A stretch of 64,000 bases of DNA from Shewanella sp. UCD-KL21 (GTDB lineage: Bacteria > Pseudomonadota > Gammaproteobacteria > Enterobacterales > Shewanellaceae), in the NCBI RefSeq assembly GCF_001957135.1, contig NZ_MPHK01000018.1:1-64000 (forward strand), in the 5' to 3' direction. Position numbers and translations under genes: made by a program. Under the pieces are notes generated by a model. It was given only the letters and a program-made list of their open reading frames with translations. It was not told the origin of the DNA and made no database searches. Each line of letters starts with the position of its first letter. Positions within the stretch are counted from its first letter, which is position 1. Shown in pieces: positions 9,761-17,861 of the stretch.

Positions 9761-9817
9761 AGTTTATCCTTAAAGTGATGTTAGGCTTGAATAAGGCTTC
9801 GTTTAGAATAAATAGAA

Positions 9818-9850
9818 AAATGGCATATCTAAAATAGATATGCCATTTAA
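9818..9850 (-). terminator. Terminator of yihI
   Basis: A 14-bp stem AAATGGCATATCTA / TAGATATGCCATTT has a 3-base loop. On the minus strand it is followed by a run of T. It lies 13 bases past the yihI stop. Confidence 0.85.
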
Positions 9851-9862
9851 AAGTAGTAATGA

Positions 9863-10420
9863 TTAAGACTGGTAGTCTTTTAATACATCCGCGCCTGTTT
9901 CAAAGCGCTCATATAAATCATCATCTGAAGCGGCTTTTTTACTTGGAGCGGCTGGTGCTGGTAATTCTTCAGCATCCGAAATACCTAATTTTTCCATTAG
10001 GGATTCAATTTTAGATAATTGGCTATCTAACCATTTCTGATCGTCAGCGGCTAAGTCTTTGCCTTCTTCTAGCAAATCAAGCAAGTCATTAAATCTTGGA
10101 TCTTCTTCAAGCTTTAATAATTTTTGCTCATCAGTCAGTTTAGGCTGTTTCACTTTTGCACTCGCAGCAACAGTCGCCTCTTTAGCTGGTGCAATCGATA
10201 ACGCAACTGGCTTCTTGCTACCATGACGAGGGTCATTATTTTTTTGCGTTTTCACATGGGGTGATTCTTTCTCAATCAGAGCTTCGTTATGACGGCTACC
10301 TGATTTACGACCAGAATCATTCTTCTTACCGCCGATGACTTTGCGCTCAGACTTTTTGACTCTTGGTGCTTGTTTAGGGCCATTTTCGCCGCCCTTGCGC
10401 GATTTTTTACTACGAGCCAT
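9863..10420 (-). CDS. yihI: Der GTPase-activating protein YihI
   Basis: YihI stimulates the GTPase activity of Der (EngA) and so tunes 50S ribosome assembly. The protein shows the family layout: a very basic, low-complexity N-terminal half (MARSKKSRKGGENGPKQ onward) and an acidic C-terminal half with LDDLLEEGKDLAADDQKWLD-like sequence. The ORF could start at 10432, but the second ATG (10420) gives the conserved MARSKK start and has a GAG ribosome site 7 bases upstream. That makes 185 residues. The engB-side neighbourhood is the same as in E. coli. Confidence 0.9.
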   Translation of the reverse strand: MARSKKSRKGGENGPKQAPRVKKSERKVIGGKKNDSGRKSGSRHNEALIEKESPHVKTQKNNDPRHGSKKPVALSIAPAKEATVAASAKVKQPKLTDEQKLLKLEEDPRFNDLLDLLEEGKDLAADDQKWLDSQLSKIESLMEKLGISDAEELPAPAAPSKKAASDDDLYERFETGADVLKDYQS

Positions 10421-10475
10421 TGGTGATCTCATTAGGTTGTAAAATTTGGCTAGATGGATTCATATCCACCTTGCA

Positions 10476-11138
10476 CTAAATAAGGATGCGCTTTATATCA
10501 GACTTTGATGTTTTTTGCATCAATACGAGCTCTTTTGCTGCAAATAATAGCGTAAATTCGCTGTGTTGTGCCAAATACTCGAAAGTTTGTTGCTGATAAA
10601 AGCTAACGTGAGTGGGATTATTTTTGAAATGCCATTTGGAAAAGTGAGTCAAATCAGTCAATAAAGACGTGCTTATTGCTAACCATCCACCAGATTTTAG
10701 TAATTTTGACAGTAATTGCCATTCTTTACCAGGTTGCTGGAAATGCTCCAGTACCCGATAGCAGCAAATGAAATCGTATTGCTGATTGAAAAGTTGTTGA
10801 TCGGCTTTAACAAATGGGTCGTACTGATACAGGCGGTGACCGGCATGTTCAATTTTGTCGAGGCTGGCCTTGTCTAGCACCCTGCCAAAATTGAGCCCAG
10901 TCAATGAACCACTTTGCTGGGAGCTTATCTGCGACAGCAAAGGTTTGATAAATTGAACCAGTTGTTTTTGCTTGCTGGCTTTATTGGCTCGGCCATAACG
11001 CTGTAATTGCGCTGCCGGCATTAGATGGGATTGGGGATTAGCGAAAACAAGCCCGCATTGATCACAGCGATAAAAGGCTCTTTTTTTATCTTGTAGAAAA
11101 AATTCAGCACGATAACGGCACAAGGGACATTTTATCAT
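10476..11138 (-). CDS. Zinc-ribbon class I SAM methyltransferase
   Basis: From the ATG at 11138 the protein is 220 residues. It opens with a zinc ribbon (CPLC at 4-7 and CDQC at about 25-28, then GLVFANP). A methyltransferase-like domain follows, with CYRVLEHFQQPGKEW (motif II/post-II region) and LKSGGWLAIST (motif III). The glycine-rich SAM loop (motif I) is weak, reading LNFGRVLDKA, so activity is uncertain. This is a Methyltransf_23-type family, and the substrate cannot be assigned. The track-length start at 11168 would be TTG without a ribosome site, so I prefer the ATG. The CsrB-type RNA gene lies just upstream on the same strand. Confidence 0.8.
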   Translation of the reverse strand: MIKCPLCRYRAEFFLQDKKRAFYRCDQCGLVFANPQSHLMPAAQLQRYGRANKASKQKQLVQFIKPLLSQISSQQSGSLTGLNFGRVLDKASLDKIEHAGHRLYQYDPFVKADQQLFNQQYDFICCYRVLEHFQQPGKEWQLLSKLLKSGGWLAISTSLLTDLTHFSKWHFKNNPTHVSFYQQQTFEYLAQHSEFTLLFAAKELVLMQKTSKSDIKRILI

Positions 11139-11230
11139 TGAAGTAAGCAGGCACCTGAACAAAAACAAAGATATATATCAATCAATAGCAGATTTAACGT
11201 GATTATGAAAGTGATTACAAAAAGCGGAAA

Positions 11231-11258
11231 TAAAAAAAGGTGGCAGTAAACTGCCACC
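11231..11258 (-). terminator. Terminator of the CsrB/C-type RNA
   Basis: A perfect 8-bp GC-rich stem (GGTGGCAG / CTGCCACC) has a 4-base loop. Seven T follow on the minus strand. Confidence 0.92.
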
Positions 11259-11710
11259 TCGTAAAACAGTGCTTATCACACTATATTCTGATTCCAAGTA
11301 TCCATACTTGCTATGTGACTATCCCGGTCAGTATCCTTCTTGTTTTTAGCGCTTTCCATGCATTTTTAGTTGTTATCGGTCTTCAATGACACTTTATTTA
11401 AATCCTGTTGCCGTCCTGACCACAGCTTCCGTAGATGGTCTTCAATGACACATCAATTTCCTAGTTGTCTTCAATGACATTAGTAAACAATCCATGTTTA
11501 AAGTACCGTCCAGTGATATCAAGCCTCCGCAAGTGCATCCTAAGCAATTAGCTTCCTTTGCCGCCACTTTAATCCTTAAAGTAGTTTCCTTATGGGGTGT
11601 TATCTCTGTTGCGTAAGGGAGTGCTATTTAAGCGTGTCGACCATTCGGTCTAATCCTTACAAATTCTGTATGACCTGGACTTCAAGCTGAAATCACGACT
11701 CTTATTATTA
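11232..11710 (-). ncRNA. csrC: CsrB/CsrC-family regulatory RNA
   Basis: On the minus strand this region carries about 17 GGA motifs, many as AAGGA, AGGAT or ATGGA. These are the binding sites of CsrA in CsrB/CsrC RNAs. One is displayed in a hairpin loop (CAAGTA-TGGA-TACTTG, 11295-11310). The RNA ends at an intrinsic terminator, GGTGGCAG/CTGCCACC followed by seven T (11231-11258). Location supports the call: in E. coli csrC lies between yihA (engB) and yihI, and here the RNA lies between the same two genes. It has no coding potential. The 5' end is estimated from an AT-rich promoter-like region at about 11710-11750 and may be off by tens of bases. It would act by titrating CsrA. Confidence 0.85.
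11379..11479 (-). repeat. Three 13-nt direct repeats inside the Csr RNA
   Basis: TGTCATTGAAGAC (minus strand) occurs exactly at 11379-11391, 11438-11450 and 11467-11479. It contains no GGA, so it is not an ordinary CsrA site. Each copy can fold as GTC-ATTGAA-GAC. Confidence 0.9.
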
Positions 11711-11889
11711 TTAGTGAGTGGTCTTATATATATTATTGTTATTGGTAAATATTATTCTTATATCTTAAATGTAAACGTAGCCGAAATCTGTGAGATAGAA
11801 TTGATATTTTTGTTCTGACAGTTGGGTTCATTTCGGTACGGGGCTATTTAACCCTAAAAGAGTGATCTCTGTCAAGCATCAATCACTTC

Positions 11890-11911
11890 AAGTTTACGTA
11901 AACGTAAACTT
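11890..11911. promoter_or_regulatory. 22-bp palindrome, possible regulator operator
   Basis: AAGTTTACG-TAAA-CGTAAACTT is a perfect inverted repeat with 9-bp arms. The core TTTACGTAAACGTAAA resembles the operator reported for LiuR (MerR family) in gammaproteobacteria; that match is from memory. It lies between the start of the Csr RNA (about 180 bp away) and the end of the cytochrome c4 gene. Confidence 0.45.
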
Positions 11912-11918
11912 ATGGTTG

Positions 11919-11947
11919 TAAAAAAGGGTGAATCATCACCCTTTTTG
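11919..11947 (-). terminator. Terminator of the cytochrome c4 gene
   Basis: AAAGGGTGA / TCACCCTTT forms a stem with a short loop. On the minus strand T-residues follow. It lies 26 bases past the cytochrome c4 stop. Confidence 0.8.
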
Positions 11948-11972
11948 TCGTTATCAGCGCTAGCAGTAAAGT

Positions 11973-12593
11973 TTACTTAAGGCTTGAAATATATTGAGAT
12001 AATGCTTGGATATCACTGTCAGTTAGCTTTTTAGCAACATCTTGCATCATGCCATTGAGATCGTTGTTACGATTTGTATCGCGGAATTTATTTAGCTGGA
12101 TTTTGACATAATCGGCATGTTGACCACCAATTGCTGGGAAGCCAGCAAGCTCTGCGCCTTTACCATCTGGTCCATGACATGCCATGCATGAAGTGATACC
12201 ACGATCCATGTCGCCGCCTTTATAAAGGGCTTCGCCCTCTGAAGGAACATTGGCCACATCGGCTACATTTAATGTTTGGCTAGCATAATATGCAGAAACA
12301 TCCTTAATATCTTGTTCAGATAAGGATATTGACATGCCTATCATGGTAGGATCATTACGACCTTCTTTGCCGCCGCTTTTAGCCGCCGCTTGGAAATCAT
12401 GTAATTGCTTTTCTAGATAAGATGCGTGCTGTCCGGCCAGTTTAGGCCAAATAGGAGCAATGCTGTTACCGTCAACACCGTGACAGGCTGAACACATAAC
12501 TGATTTAGTTTTACCCGCTTCCACATTACCTTCAGCGATTGCAGGGGTTGATATAGCGGCAAATACAGACAGCGCAAGAGCTAACTTTTTCAT
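11973..12593 (-). CDS. Cytochrome c4, periplasmic diheme
   Basis: Cytochrome c4 is a periplasmic diheme electron carrier that delivers electrons to terminal oxidases such as cbb3. A cleavable signal peptide (MKKLALALSVFAAISTPAIA) is followed by two similar cytochrome c domains. Their heme sites are CSACH (34-38) and CMACH (136-140), with methionine axial ligands likely in DPTMIGMS and LNGMMQD. The mature size of about 19 kDa is normal for the family. It sits between the Csr-type RNA and engB and is divergent from engB. Confidence 0.95.
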   Translation of the reverse strand: MKKLALALSVFAAISTPAIAEGNVEAGKTKSVMCSACHGVDGNSIAPIWPKLAGQHASYLEKQLHDFQAAAKSGGKEGRNDPTMIGMSISLSEQDIKDVSAYYASQTLNVADVANVPSEGEALYKGGDMDRGITSCMACHGPDGKGAELAGFPAIGGQHADYVKIQLNKFRDTNRNNDLNGMMQDVAKKLTDSDIQALSQYISSLK

Positions 12594-12760
12594 GGCGTTC
12601 CAACTTCTTGTTTAATTTATTGTCCTGAGCTTACTAGGGTGACCTGCAAGCGTGGTAAAATCTACAAACTGTGATCCGGGTAATATTTTACACGAAAATG
12701 TGGAAAAGTAAGCAAATCTTACATAATTAAGGTATTACCTAAAAATTATTGGAGTAAATC

Positions 12761-13435
12761 GTGTCAGAAACGCGTATAGATTTTCGAAAAACCAAGTTTT
12801 TAATTAGTGCGCCAGACATTGCACACTTAAATGAGTATTTACCTGGTGATACCGGAGTAGAAATAGCGTTTGCTGGTCGCTCTAATGCTGGTAAGTCAAG
12901 CGCCTTGAATGCACTAACGGATCAAAAAAGCTTAGCAAGAACCAGTAAAACCCCCGGTCGTACTCAACTTATTAACGTTTTTGAACTTGAAGAAAACCGT
13001 CGTCTAGTTGATTTACCTGGCTATGGTTTTGCTAAAGTGCCTTTAGCATTAAAAAATAAATGGCAAAAAGCTTTAGGTGAATATTTACAAGAGCGCGCCT
13101 GTTTAAGCGGTGTTGTGGTGTTAATGGATATTCGCCATCCGCTTAAAGATCTCGATTTGCAAATGATTGAGTGGGCTGTGTTGAGTGAAATTCCAGTGTT
13201 AGCTTTGCTTACTAAGTCTGATAAGCTGGCGCAAAACGTCAAAATGAAGACAGTTAATGCGGTGCGTAAAGAGTTAGCTGAGTATGGGGATTGGGTTAAA
13301 GTTGAACCTTTCTCTTCGACGAAAGGGACTGGTAAACCTAAAGTGCTAGGCATTTTAAATGAGTGGTGTAACCCAAGTTGGCTCACTGAAGCTGAAGCGG
13401 AGCAAGCATCGCAAGAGCAAGCTGAACAAGAATAA
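12761..13435 (+). CDS. engB: Ribosome biogenesis GTPase EngB (YihA/YsxC)
   Basis: EngB is an essential small GTPase needed for assembly of the 50S subunit. The G motifs are seen in order: G1 GRSNAGKS (about 40), G2 region KTPGRTQ, G3 [10 protein letters not shown] (about 86), and G4 TKSDKL (about 153). It is 224 residues, as usual, with an acidic glutamine-rich tail. The start is GTG at 12761 with GGAG 6 bases upstream. The convergent arrangement engB-spf-polA is the same as in E. coli. A terminator follows at 13455. Confidence 0.96.
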   Translation: MSETRIDFRKTKFLISAPDIAHLNEYLPGDTGVEIAFAGRSNAGKSSALNALTDQKSLARTSKTPGRTQLINVFELEENRRLVDLPGYGFAKVPLALKNKWQKALGEYLQERACLSGVVVLMDIRHPLKDLDLQMIEWAVLSEIPVLALLTKSDKLAQNVKMKTVNAVRKELAEYGDWVKVEPFSSTKGTGKPKVLGILNEWCNPSWLTEAEAEQASQEQAEQE

Positions 13436-13454
13436 CTGATTCTTGCTTCAGTTT

Positions 13455-13494
13455 AAAAAGGCTATTAAGACTTTGTACTTAGTAGCCTTTTTTG
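13455..13494 (+). terminator. Terminator of engB
   Basis: AAAGGCTA and TAGCCTTT pair across an AT-rich loop. TTTTTGC follows on the plus strand. Confidence 0.75.
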
Positions 13495-13522
13495 CATTTA
13501 AAAATCGAGTTTCGAAAAATGG

Positions 13523-13557
13523 CAAAAAAAAACCGATAACTAAAATAGCTATCGGTT
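13523..13557 (-). terminator. Minus-strand intrinsic terminator
   Basis: AACCGATA / TATCGGTT (13531-13538 with 13550-13557) is followed on the minus strand by a long T-run. It is the 3' end of the candidate small RNA. Confidence 0.8.
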
Positions 13558-13633
13558 AAAAAAATTAGCTCTTTTGGGGAGAAGCTAAATTCAACAAGAC
13601 TCAAGTGCCATCTACTCATTGATGACGCTCAAT
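13524..13633 (-). ncRNA. Candidate small RNA downstream of Spot 42
   Basis: On the minus strand a promoter-like pair, TTTAAC (13663-13668) and TATTAT (13640-13645) with a 17-base spacer, precedes about 110 bases with no long reading frame. A hairpin TTAGCT...AGCTAA near 13565-13590 exposes a C-rich loop (TTCTCCCC). The region ends at an intrinsic terminator (AACCGATA stem, then nine T). Spot 42 has its own terminator just upstream, so this terminator needs another transcript. A 9-codon frame starting ATGAGCTTATTG overlaps its start and could be a leader peptide. No known family was recognised. Confidence 0.4.
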
Positions 13634-13695
13634 AAGCTCATAATACCTGTTTCTTAAATCTAGTTAAAGTATTTACTCTAAAATTTATTTTGGGC

Positions 13696-13807
13696 AAAAA
13701 AAAGCTCCAGCATATATAGATGCTGGAGCGCCATAATTCGGCTTGTCACTATTTCTAGTGAAATAAAAAGGTCTGAAAGATGGAACATCTTAACCTCTGT
13801 ACCCTAC
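13696..13807 (-). ncRNA. spf: Spot 42 small RNA
   Basis: Spot 42 is an Hfq-dependent sRNA that represses catabolic genes when CRP-cAMP is low. The 5' end GTAGGGTACAGAGG and the following AAGATGTT and CTTTCAGACCTTTT segments match E. coli Spot 42 nearly base for base. The 3' end is a terminator, GCTCCAGCAT/ATGCTGGAGC plus T8. It lies between polA and engB, its conserved place, on the polA strand. A -10 TATTAT (13815-13820) and a -35 TTTTCA (13838-13843) with a 17-base spacer precede the start. Confidence 0.95.
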
Positions 13808-13870
13808 AGCGAAGATAATACGGTATTAGCCTTTAAATGAAAAACTGTTTTTCGTTAAAATGAACAATAT

Positions 13871-13886
13871 TGTGAGGCACAACACA
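13871..13886. promoter_or_regulatory. CRP-like operator upstream of spf
   Basis: TGTGA-GGCACA-ACACA matches the CRP consensus TGTGA-N6-TCACA at 9 of 10 positions. It is centred about 72 bases upstream of the predicted spf start. CRP represses spf in E. coli, which fits. A second palindrome AACACAAT-TTAT-GTTGTGTT adjoins it. Confidence 0.7.
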
Positions 13887-13948
13887 ATTTATGTTGTGTT
13901 TATCAGCGTTTTTGTGCAAAAGACTAAGTGGTAAACAAGCAGGTAAAA

Positions 13949-13980
13949 AATACCTGTAAATTTTTCATTACAGGTATTTT
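13949..13980 (-). terminator. Terminator of polA
   Basis: AATACCTGTAA / TTACAGGTATT is a perfect 11-bp stem. On the minus strand it is followed by TTTTACC. It lies about 75 bases past the polA stop. Confidence 0.7.
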
Positions 13981-14055
13981 GTATTCGGCAATGACTATCT
14001 GTTTAGTCGCATCCGTTTCGTCATCTGTTTAGGCGTATATGTGAGTCGTTAAACC

Positions 14056-16818
14056 CTAGTGCGCCTCATCCCAGTTGTTTCCAAGCCCTGCTTCAGCTAA
14101 TAGCATCACATCAATGGAGGCCGCTTCGGCCATCAGCTCACAGACCTTGCTCTTCAAGGCTTCTGCTTTATCTGCATCCACTTCGAAAACCAATTCATCG
14201 TGAACCTGCATCATCATAGTGATCTCACCTTGAGTGTCGTTCTCAATCCAAGCGGCGATTTTTATCATCGCTTTTTTGATGATATCAGCGGCAGTGCCTT
14301 GCATTGGCGCATTAATCGCTGCACGCTCAGCCGCCTGACGGCGCATGGCGTTTCTGTCTTTAATATCAGGTAAGTACAGTCGTCTGCCGTAAAGGGTTTC
14401 GACATAGCCAACATCAGCGGCTAACGCGCGGGTGTCTTCCATGTATTTCAATACGCCAGGGTAGCGGGCAAAGTAAGTATCAATATAGGTTTGAGCTTCT
14501 TTACGTGGGATATCTAGCTGCTTGGCCAAGCCAAACGCTGACATGCCATAGATTAAACCGAAGTTAACTGCTTTAGCTCGGCGGCGCTGCTCTGTGGTCA
14601 CTTCTTCAAAATGCACCCCAAAAACTTCCGCTGCGGTGGCTTTATGAATATCTTTATTTTCAGCAAAGGCGGTTAATAAGCCCTTGTCCTGTGAAAGATG
14701 CGCCATGATGCGTAATTCAATTTGCGAGTAATCGGCTGCCAATACTTTACGGCCTTCAGCGGCGATAAACGCTTGCCTAATGCGGCGACCTTCTTCGGTT
14801 CTAATAGGGATATTTTGCAGGTTTGGCTCGCTTGATGATAAACGTCCGGTGGCGGCATTGGCTTGATGATAGCTGGTATGCACGCGCCCGGTAACCGGAT
14901 TAACCATTAATGGCAATTTGTCGGTATAGGTGCTCTTTAATTTTGACAGGCTGCGGTGCTGCAAAATAATTTTAGGAAGCGGGTAATCTAGGGCTAATTC
15001 AACCAGTACATCTTCTGCGGTTGACGGGGCGCCTTTTGGGGTCTTTTTGATGACCGGATAGCCAAGTTTATCAAAAAATAATGCCTGTAATTGCTTTGGA
15101 GAGCCGAGGTTAAACTTCTCACCGGCGATGTCATAAGCCTTAGTTTCAAGATCATCAATCTTCTGTGCAAGTTCATCACTTTGTTGACTGAGCAGCATGC
15201 TGTCAATAAGTACGCCTTGACGTTCGATATTTGATAATACTTGGATTAGCGGTAATTCAAGTTCATTAAATACTGAGCTGAGTGTTGGCTCTTTCTCTAT
15301 TCTTGGCCATAGGTGCTGATGTAAACGCAGGGTGATGTCGGCATCTTCTGCAGCATAGGGAGCTGCTACATCCAAATCAATTTGGTTGAAGGTTAACTGT
15401 TTTGCGCCTTTACCGGCAATTTCTTCAAAGCTGATATTTTTATGACCAAGATACTTAAGGGCTAATCCGTCCATATCATGACGAGAGGCGACAGAGTTAA
15501 ACACGTAAGATTCAAGCATGGTATCAAAGCGAACACCTTTAAGGCTGATGCCTGCATTGGCAAAGATGCTGATATCGTATTTTAGGTTTTGGCCGACTTT
15601 TTCAAGTTGGTCGTTTTCTAAAATCGGTCTTAATTGCTCAAGTGCGTACTCCATAGCAAGCTGCTGTGGCGCGTCTAAGTAATCGTGGGCTAACGGCAAA
15701 TAAGCCGCTTTACCTGCTTCTATCGCAAATGAAATCCCGACCAGCTTGGCTTCCATGTAGTTTAGGCTGGTGGTCTCGGTGTCGATGGCGATCAGTTCTG
15801 CTTTAGATAGTTTGTCAATCCAATGGGTTAACTGCGCTTCAGTTAATATGGTTTCATACTCAGCCTCAATGGCCGCAGCGACAAGCGTAACTTCCTCTGT
15901 GGTGTCAGACTTGGCAGATGCAGCAAAGCCTGATTTATTATCCAATACTTCCGCTAACCAGCGCTTGAATTCCATTTCACCATATAGCTTAACTAATTCA
16001 TCGCGGTTTTGTGGTTTGGTGGCTAATTTATCCCAGTCATCATCCCACTCCACGTCGGTTTTAATGGTGGCGAGATCGTATGACAGCTTTAGCATGTCTT
16101 TATTTTCAATAATTTTCTTCGGCATGGTTTTAGAGCCGCGGAAAGTCACATCTAACACGCTCTCAGGATTGGCGATAAGTTTATCGACGCCGCCAACACC
16201 CGTTAGCATCGCTAATGCGGTTTTTTCACCAACACCGGGTAGACCTGGAATGTTATCGGCTTTATCGCCCATCATGGCGAGCAAGTCGATGATCAACTCT
16301 GGGCCGACACCAAACTTAGCGGTGACTTCTTCTGGGCCCATAATGGTATCTGTCATGGTGTTAATTAAGGTGACATGCTCATCTACAAGTTGCGCCATGT
16401 CTTTATCACCAGTACTGATTAAGGTTGCTCGACCTTCCTGACTGGCTTTGAGCGCGATGGTGCCAATCACGTCATCGGCTTCAACACCTTCAATACTGAT
16501 TAATGGTAAGCCTAACGCTTGAATAATGGCATGCAATGGGGCAATTTGGGTACGTAAATCATCAGGCATTGGTGGGCGCTGAGCTTTGTATTCGCTATAC
16601 ATATCATTACGAAAGGTTTTGCCTTTAGCGTCGAAAATTACCGCAATATGACTTGGATTATAGCGGCTCATTAAGCTGCGTAGCATGTTGACTACACCAT
16701 AAACGGCACCCGTCGCTTCACCTTTAGAATTGGTTAAATGAGGTGGGGCATAATAAGCACGGTAAAGGTAAGAAGAACCATCCACAAGGACGAGTGGGTT
16801 ATTGGGGATTGTTGGCAT
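14056..16818 (-). CDS. polA: DNA polymerase I
   Basis: PolA performs gap filling, Okazaki primer removal and repair synthesis. The 920 residues show the complete three-domain form. A 5' nuclease domain (about 1-290) has DGSSYLYRA and GVEADDVIG, then the helix-hairpin-helix [11 protein letters not shown] 3'-5' exonuclease domain (about 325-520) has IDTETTSL and the later KYDISIFA and [10 protein letters not shown], so proofreading looks intact. The polymerase domain has [12 protein letters not shown] (motif A), [14 protein letters not shown] (O-helix) and [10 protein letters not shown] (motif C). It is followed by the conserved spf gene. Confidence 0.98.
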   Translation of the reverse strand: MPTIPNNPLVLVDGSSYLYRAYYAPPHLTNSKGEATGAVYGVVNMLRSLMSRYNPSHIAVIFDAKGKTFRNDMYSEYKAQRPPMPDDLRTQIAPLHAIIQALGLPLISIEGVEADDVIGTIALKASQEGRATLISTGDKDMAQLVDEHVTLINTMTDTIMGPEEVTAKFGVGPELIIDLLAMMGDKADNIPGLPGVGEKTALAMLTGVGGVDKLIANPESVLDVTFRGSKTMPKKIIENKDMLKLSYDLATIKTDVEWDDDWDKLATKPQNRDELVKLYGEMEFKRWLAEVLDNKSGFAASAKSDTTEEVTLVAAAIEAEYETILTEAQLTHWIDKLSKAELIAIDTETTSLNYMEAKLVGISFAIEAGKAAYLPLAHDYLDAPQQLAMEYALEQLRPILENDQLEKVGQNLKYDISIFANAGISLKGVRFDTMLESYVFNSVASRHDMDGLALKYLGHKNISFEEIAGKGAKQLTFNQIDLDVAAPYAAEDADITLRLHQHLWPRIEKEPTLSSVFNELELPLIQVLSNIERQGVLIDSMLLSQQSDELAQKIDDLETKAYDIAGEKFNLGSPKQLQALFFDKLGYPVIKKTPKGAPSTAEDVLVELALDYPLPKIILQHRSLSKLKSTYTDKLPLMVNPVTGRVHTSYHQANAATGRLSSSEPNLQNIPIRTEEGRRIRQAFIAAEGRKVLAADYSQIELRIMAHLSQDKGLLTAFAENKDIHKATAAEVFGVHFEEVTTEQRRRAKAVNFGLIYGMSAFGLAKQLDIPRKEAQTYIDTYFARYPGVLKYMEDTRALAADVGYVETLYGRRLYLPDIKDRNAMRRQAAERAAINAPMQGTAADIIKKAMIKIAAWIENDTQGEITMMMQVHDELVFEVDADKAEALKSKVCELMAEAASIDVMLLAEAGLGNNWDEAH

Positions 16819-17204
16819 AGTTTGGCTTCATATTCAGTATTCTGAGATGGCTCTAGAATGCCACATACAGGGCTTTTCGGCCACGGCAAATTTTATCCCA
16901 GGCTGTGGATAAGTCTGTGAGTGAATTAATTAATCATTTAGGGGTGTTTTAATTACGACAAGAAGTAAAACAGTTAAACCTTTGATTTATTGTAGTAAAT
17001 ATAATTTTTGTGAGTTGAATTATAGTTTTAAAATATATTCCCAATTTGTGGACTTTTTAATATTCTTCCTTGAATTAACTGCATTCTTAGTTCAGTTTTT
17101 AAACCATGATGAGATTTGGAGAAATCTAAGTTAGCATGTTTTTTGAACAGATCAATAGATTTGTTGAAAAAAGGTTAAATTAATACAATAGCAAGGGATC
17201 AGTA
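16819..17204. other. AT-rich intergenic region between polA and elbB
   Basis: This 386-base divergent region must hold the promoters of polA and elbB. For elbB, TTGTTG and TACAAT with a 17-base spacer near 17161-17189 is a possible promoter. The ribosome site AAGGG lies before the ATG. I see no RNA gene or reading frame. Confidence 0.5.
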
Positions 17205-17858
17205 ATGAAAAATATTGCGGTTTTACTCAGTGGAAATGGGGTGTTCGACGGCGCAGAAATTCAAGAGTCGGTTTTAACCTTATTAGCATTATCTCAGGCA
17301 GGGGCTAGCTATCATTGCTTTGCGCCAAATATTAATCAATTGCACGTAGTCAATCATTTAACCGGTGAAGTTGATGTGGATGCGCAGCGAAATGTATTAG
17401 AGGAGTCGGCGCGCATTGCCCGTGGCGAAATCAGTGATATTTGTGCGCTAAATATTGATCAATTTGATGGCTTAATTGTCCCCGGTGGTTTTGGTGCTGC
17501 TAAAAACTTGTGTGATTTTGCCGTTGCAGGTAGTGATTGCATGGTGCAGCCACAGGTGGAAAGTTTTATTCAAGAATTTGCGCTTGCCAATAAGCCAATG
17601 GGCTTTATGTGTATTGCACCTATTATGTTGCCGCGAATATTTAAAAATTCTCCCCAAGGGACGATTGGTAATGACAGTGGCACCGCACAGGCGTTTAATG
17701 AAATGGGGGGTGAGCATTTAGAGAGTACTTGCGCTGATATCGTCATTGATAAACAACATCGGCTGGTAACTACCCCAGCCTATATGTTGGCGACGTCTAT
17801 CGCTGAAGCTAATGTGGGTATTAAAAAGCTGGTCACAGCAGTTTTGGCAATGTGTTAA
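17205..17858 (+). CDS. elbB: Isoprenoid biosynthesis glyoxalase ElbB
   Basis: ElbB belongs to the DJ-1/PfpI class I glutamine amidotransferase-like superfamily. It has been linked to isoprenoid (lycopene) yield in E. coli and shows glyoxalase activity in vitro. The family signature is seen: LSGNGVFDGAEIQE at the N-terminus, FDGLIVPGGFGAAKNLCDFA with the central glycines, and PMGFMCIAP, whose cysteine is the nucleophile. The length of 217 is normal. Its stop lies 3 bases before the convergent glpG stop. Confidence 0.93.
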   Translation: MKNIAVLLSGNGVFDGAEIQESVLTLLALSQAGASYHCFAPNINQLHVVNHLTGEVDVDAQRNVLEESARIARGEISDICALNIDQFDGLIVPGGFGAAKNLCDFAVAGSDCMVQPQVESFIQEFALANKPMGFMCIAPIMLPRIFKNSPQGTIGNDSGTAQAFNEMGGEHLESTCADIVIDKQHRLVTTPAYMLATSIAEANVGIKKLVTAVLAMC

Positions 17859-17861
17859 TGG

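Noticed and set aside
11379..11479. 13-nt repeats as a CRISPR array
   Set aside because: The repeats are too short, spacing is uneven, and they lie inside a Csr-type RNA.
15770..16441. 223-codon plus-strand frame inside polA
   Set aside because: It is the shadow of polA; the polA frame has full domain content and the opposite frame has serine-rich random composition.
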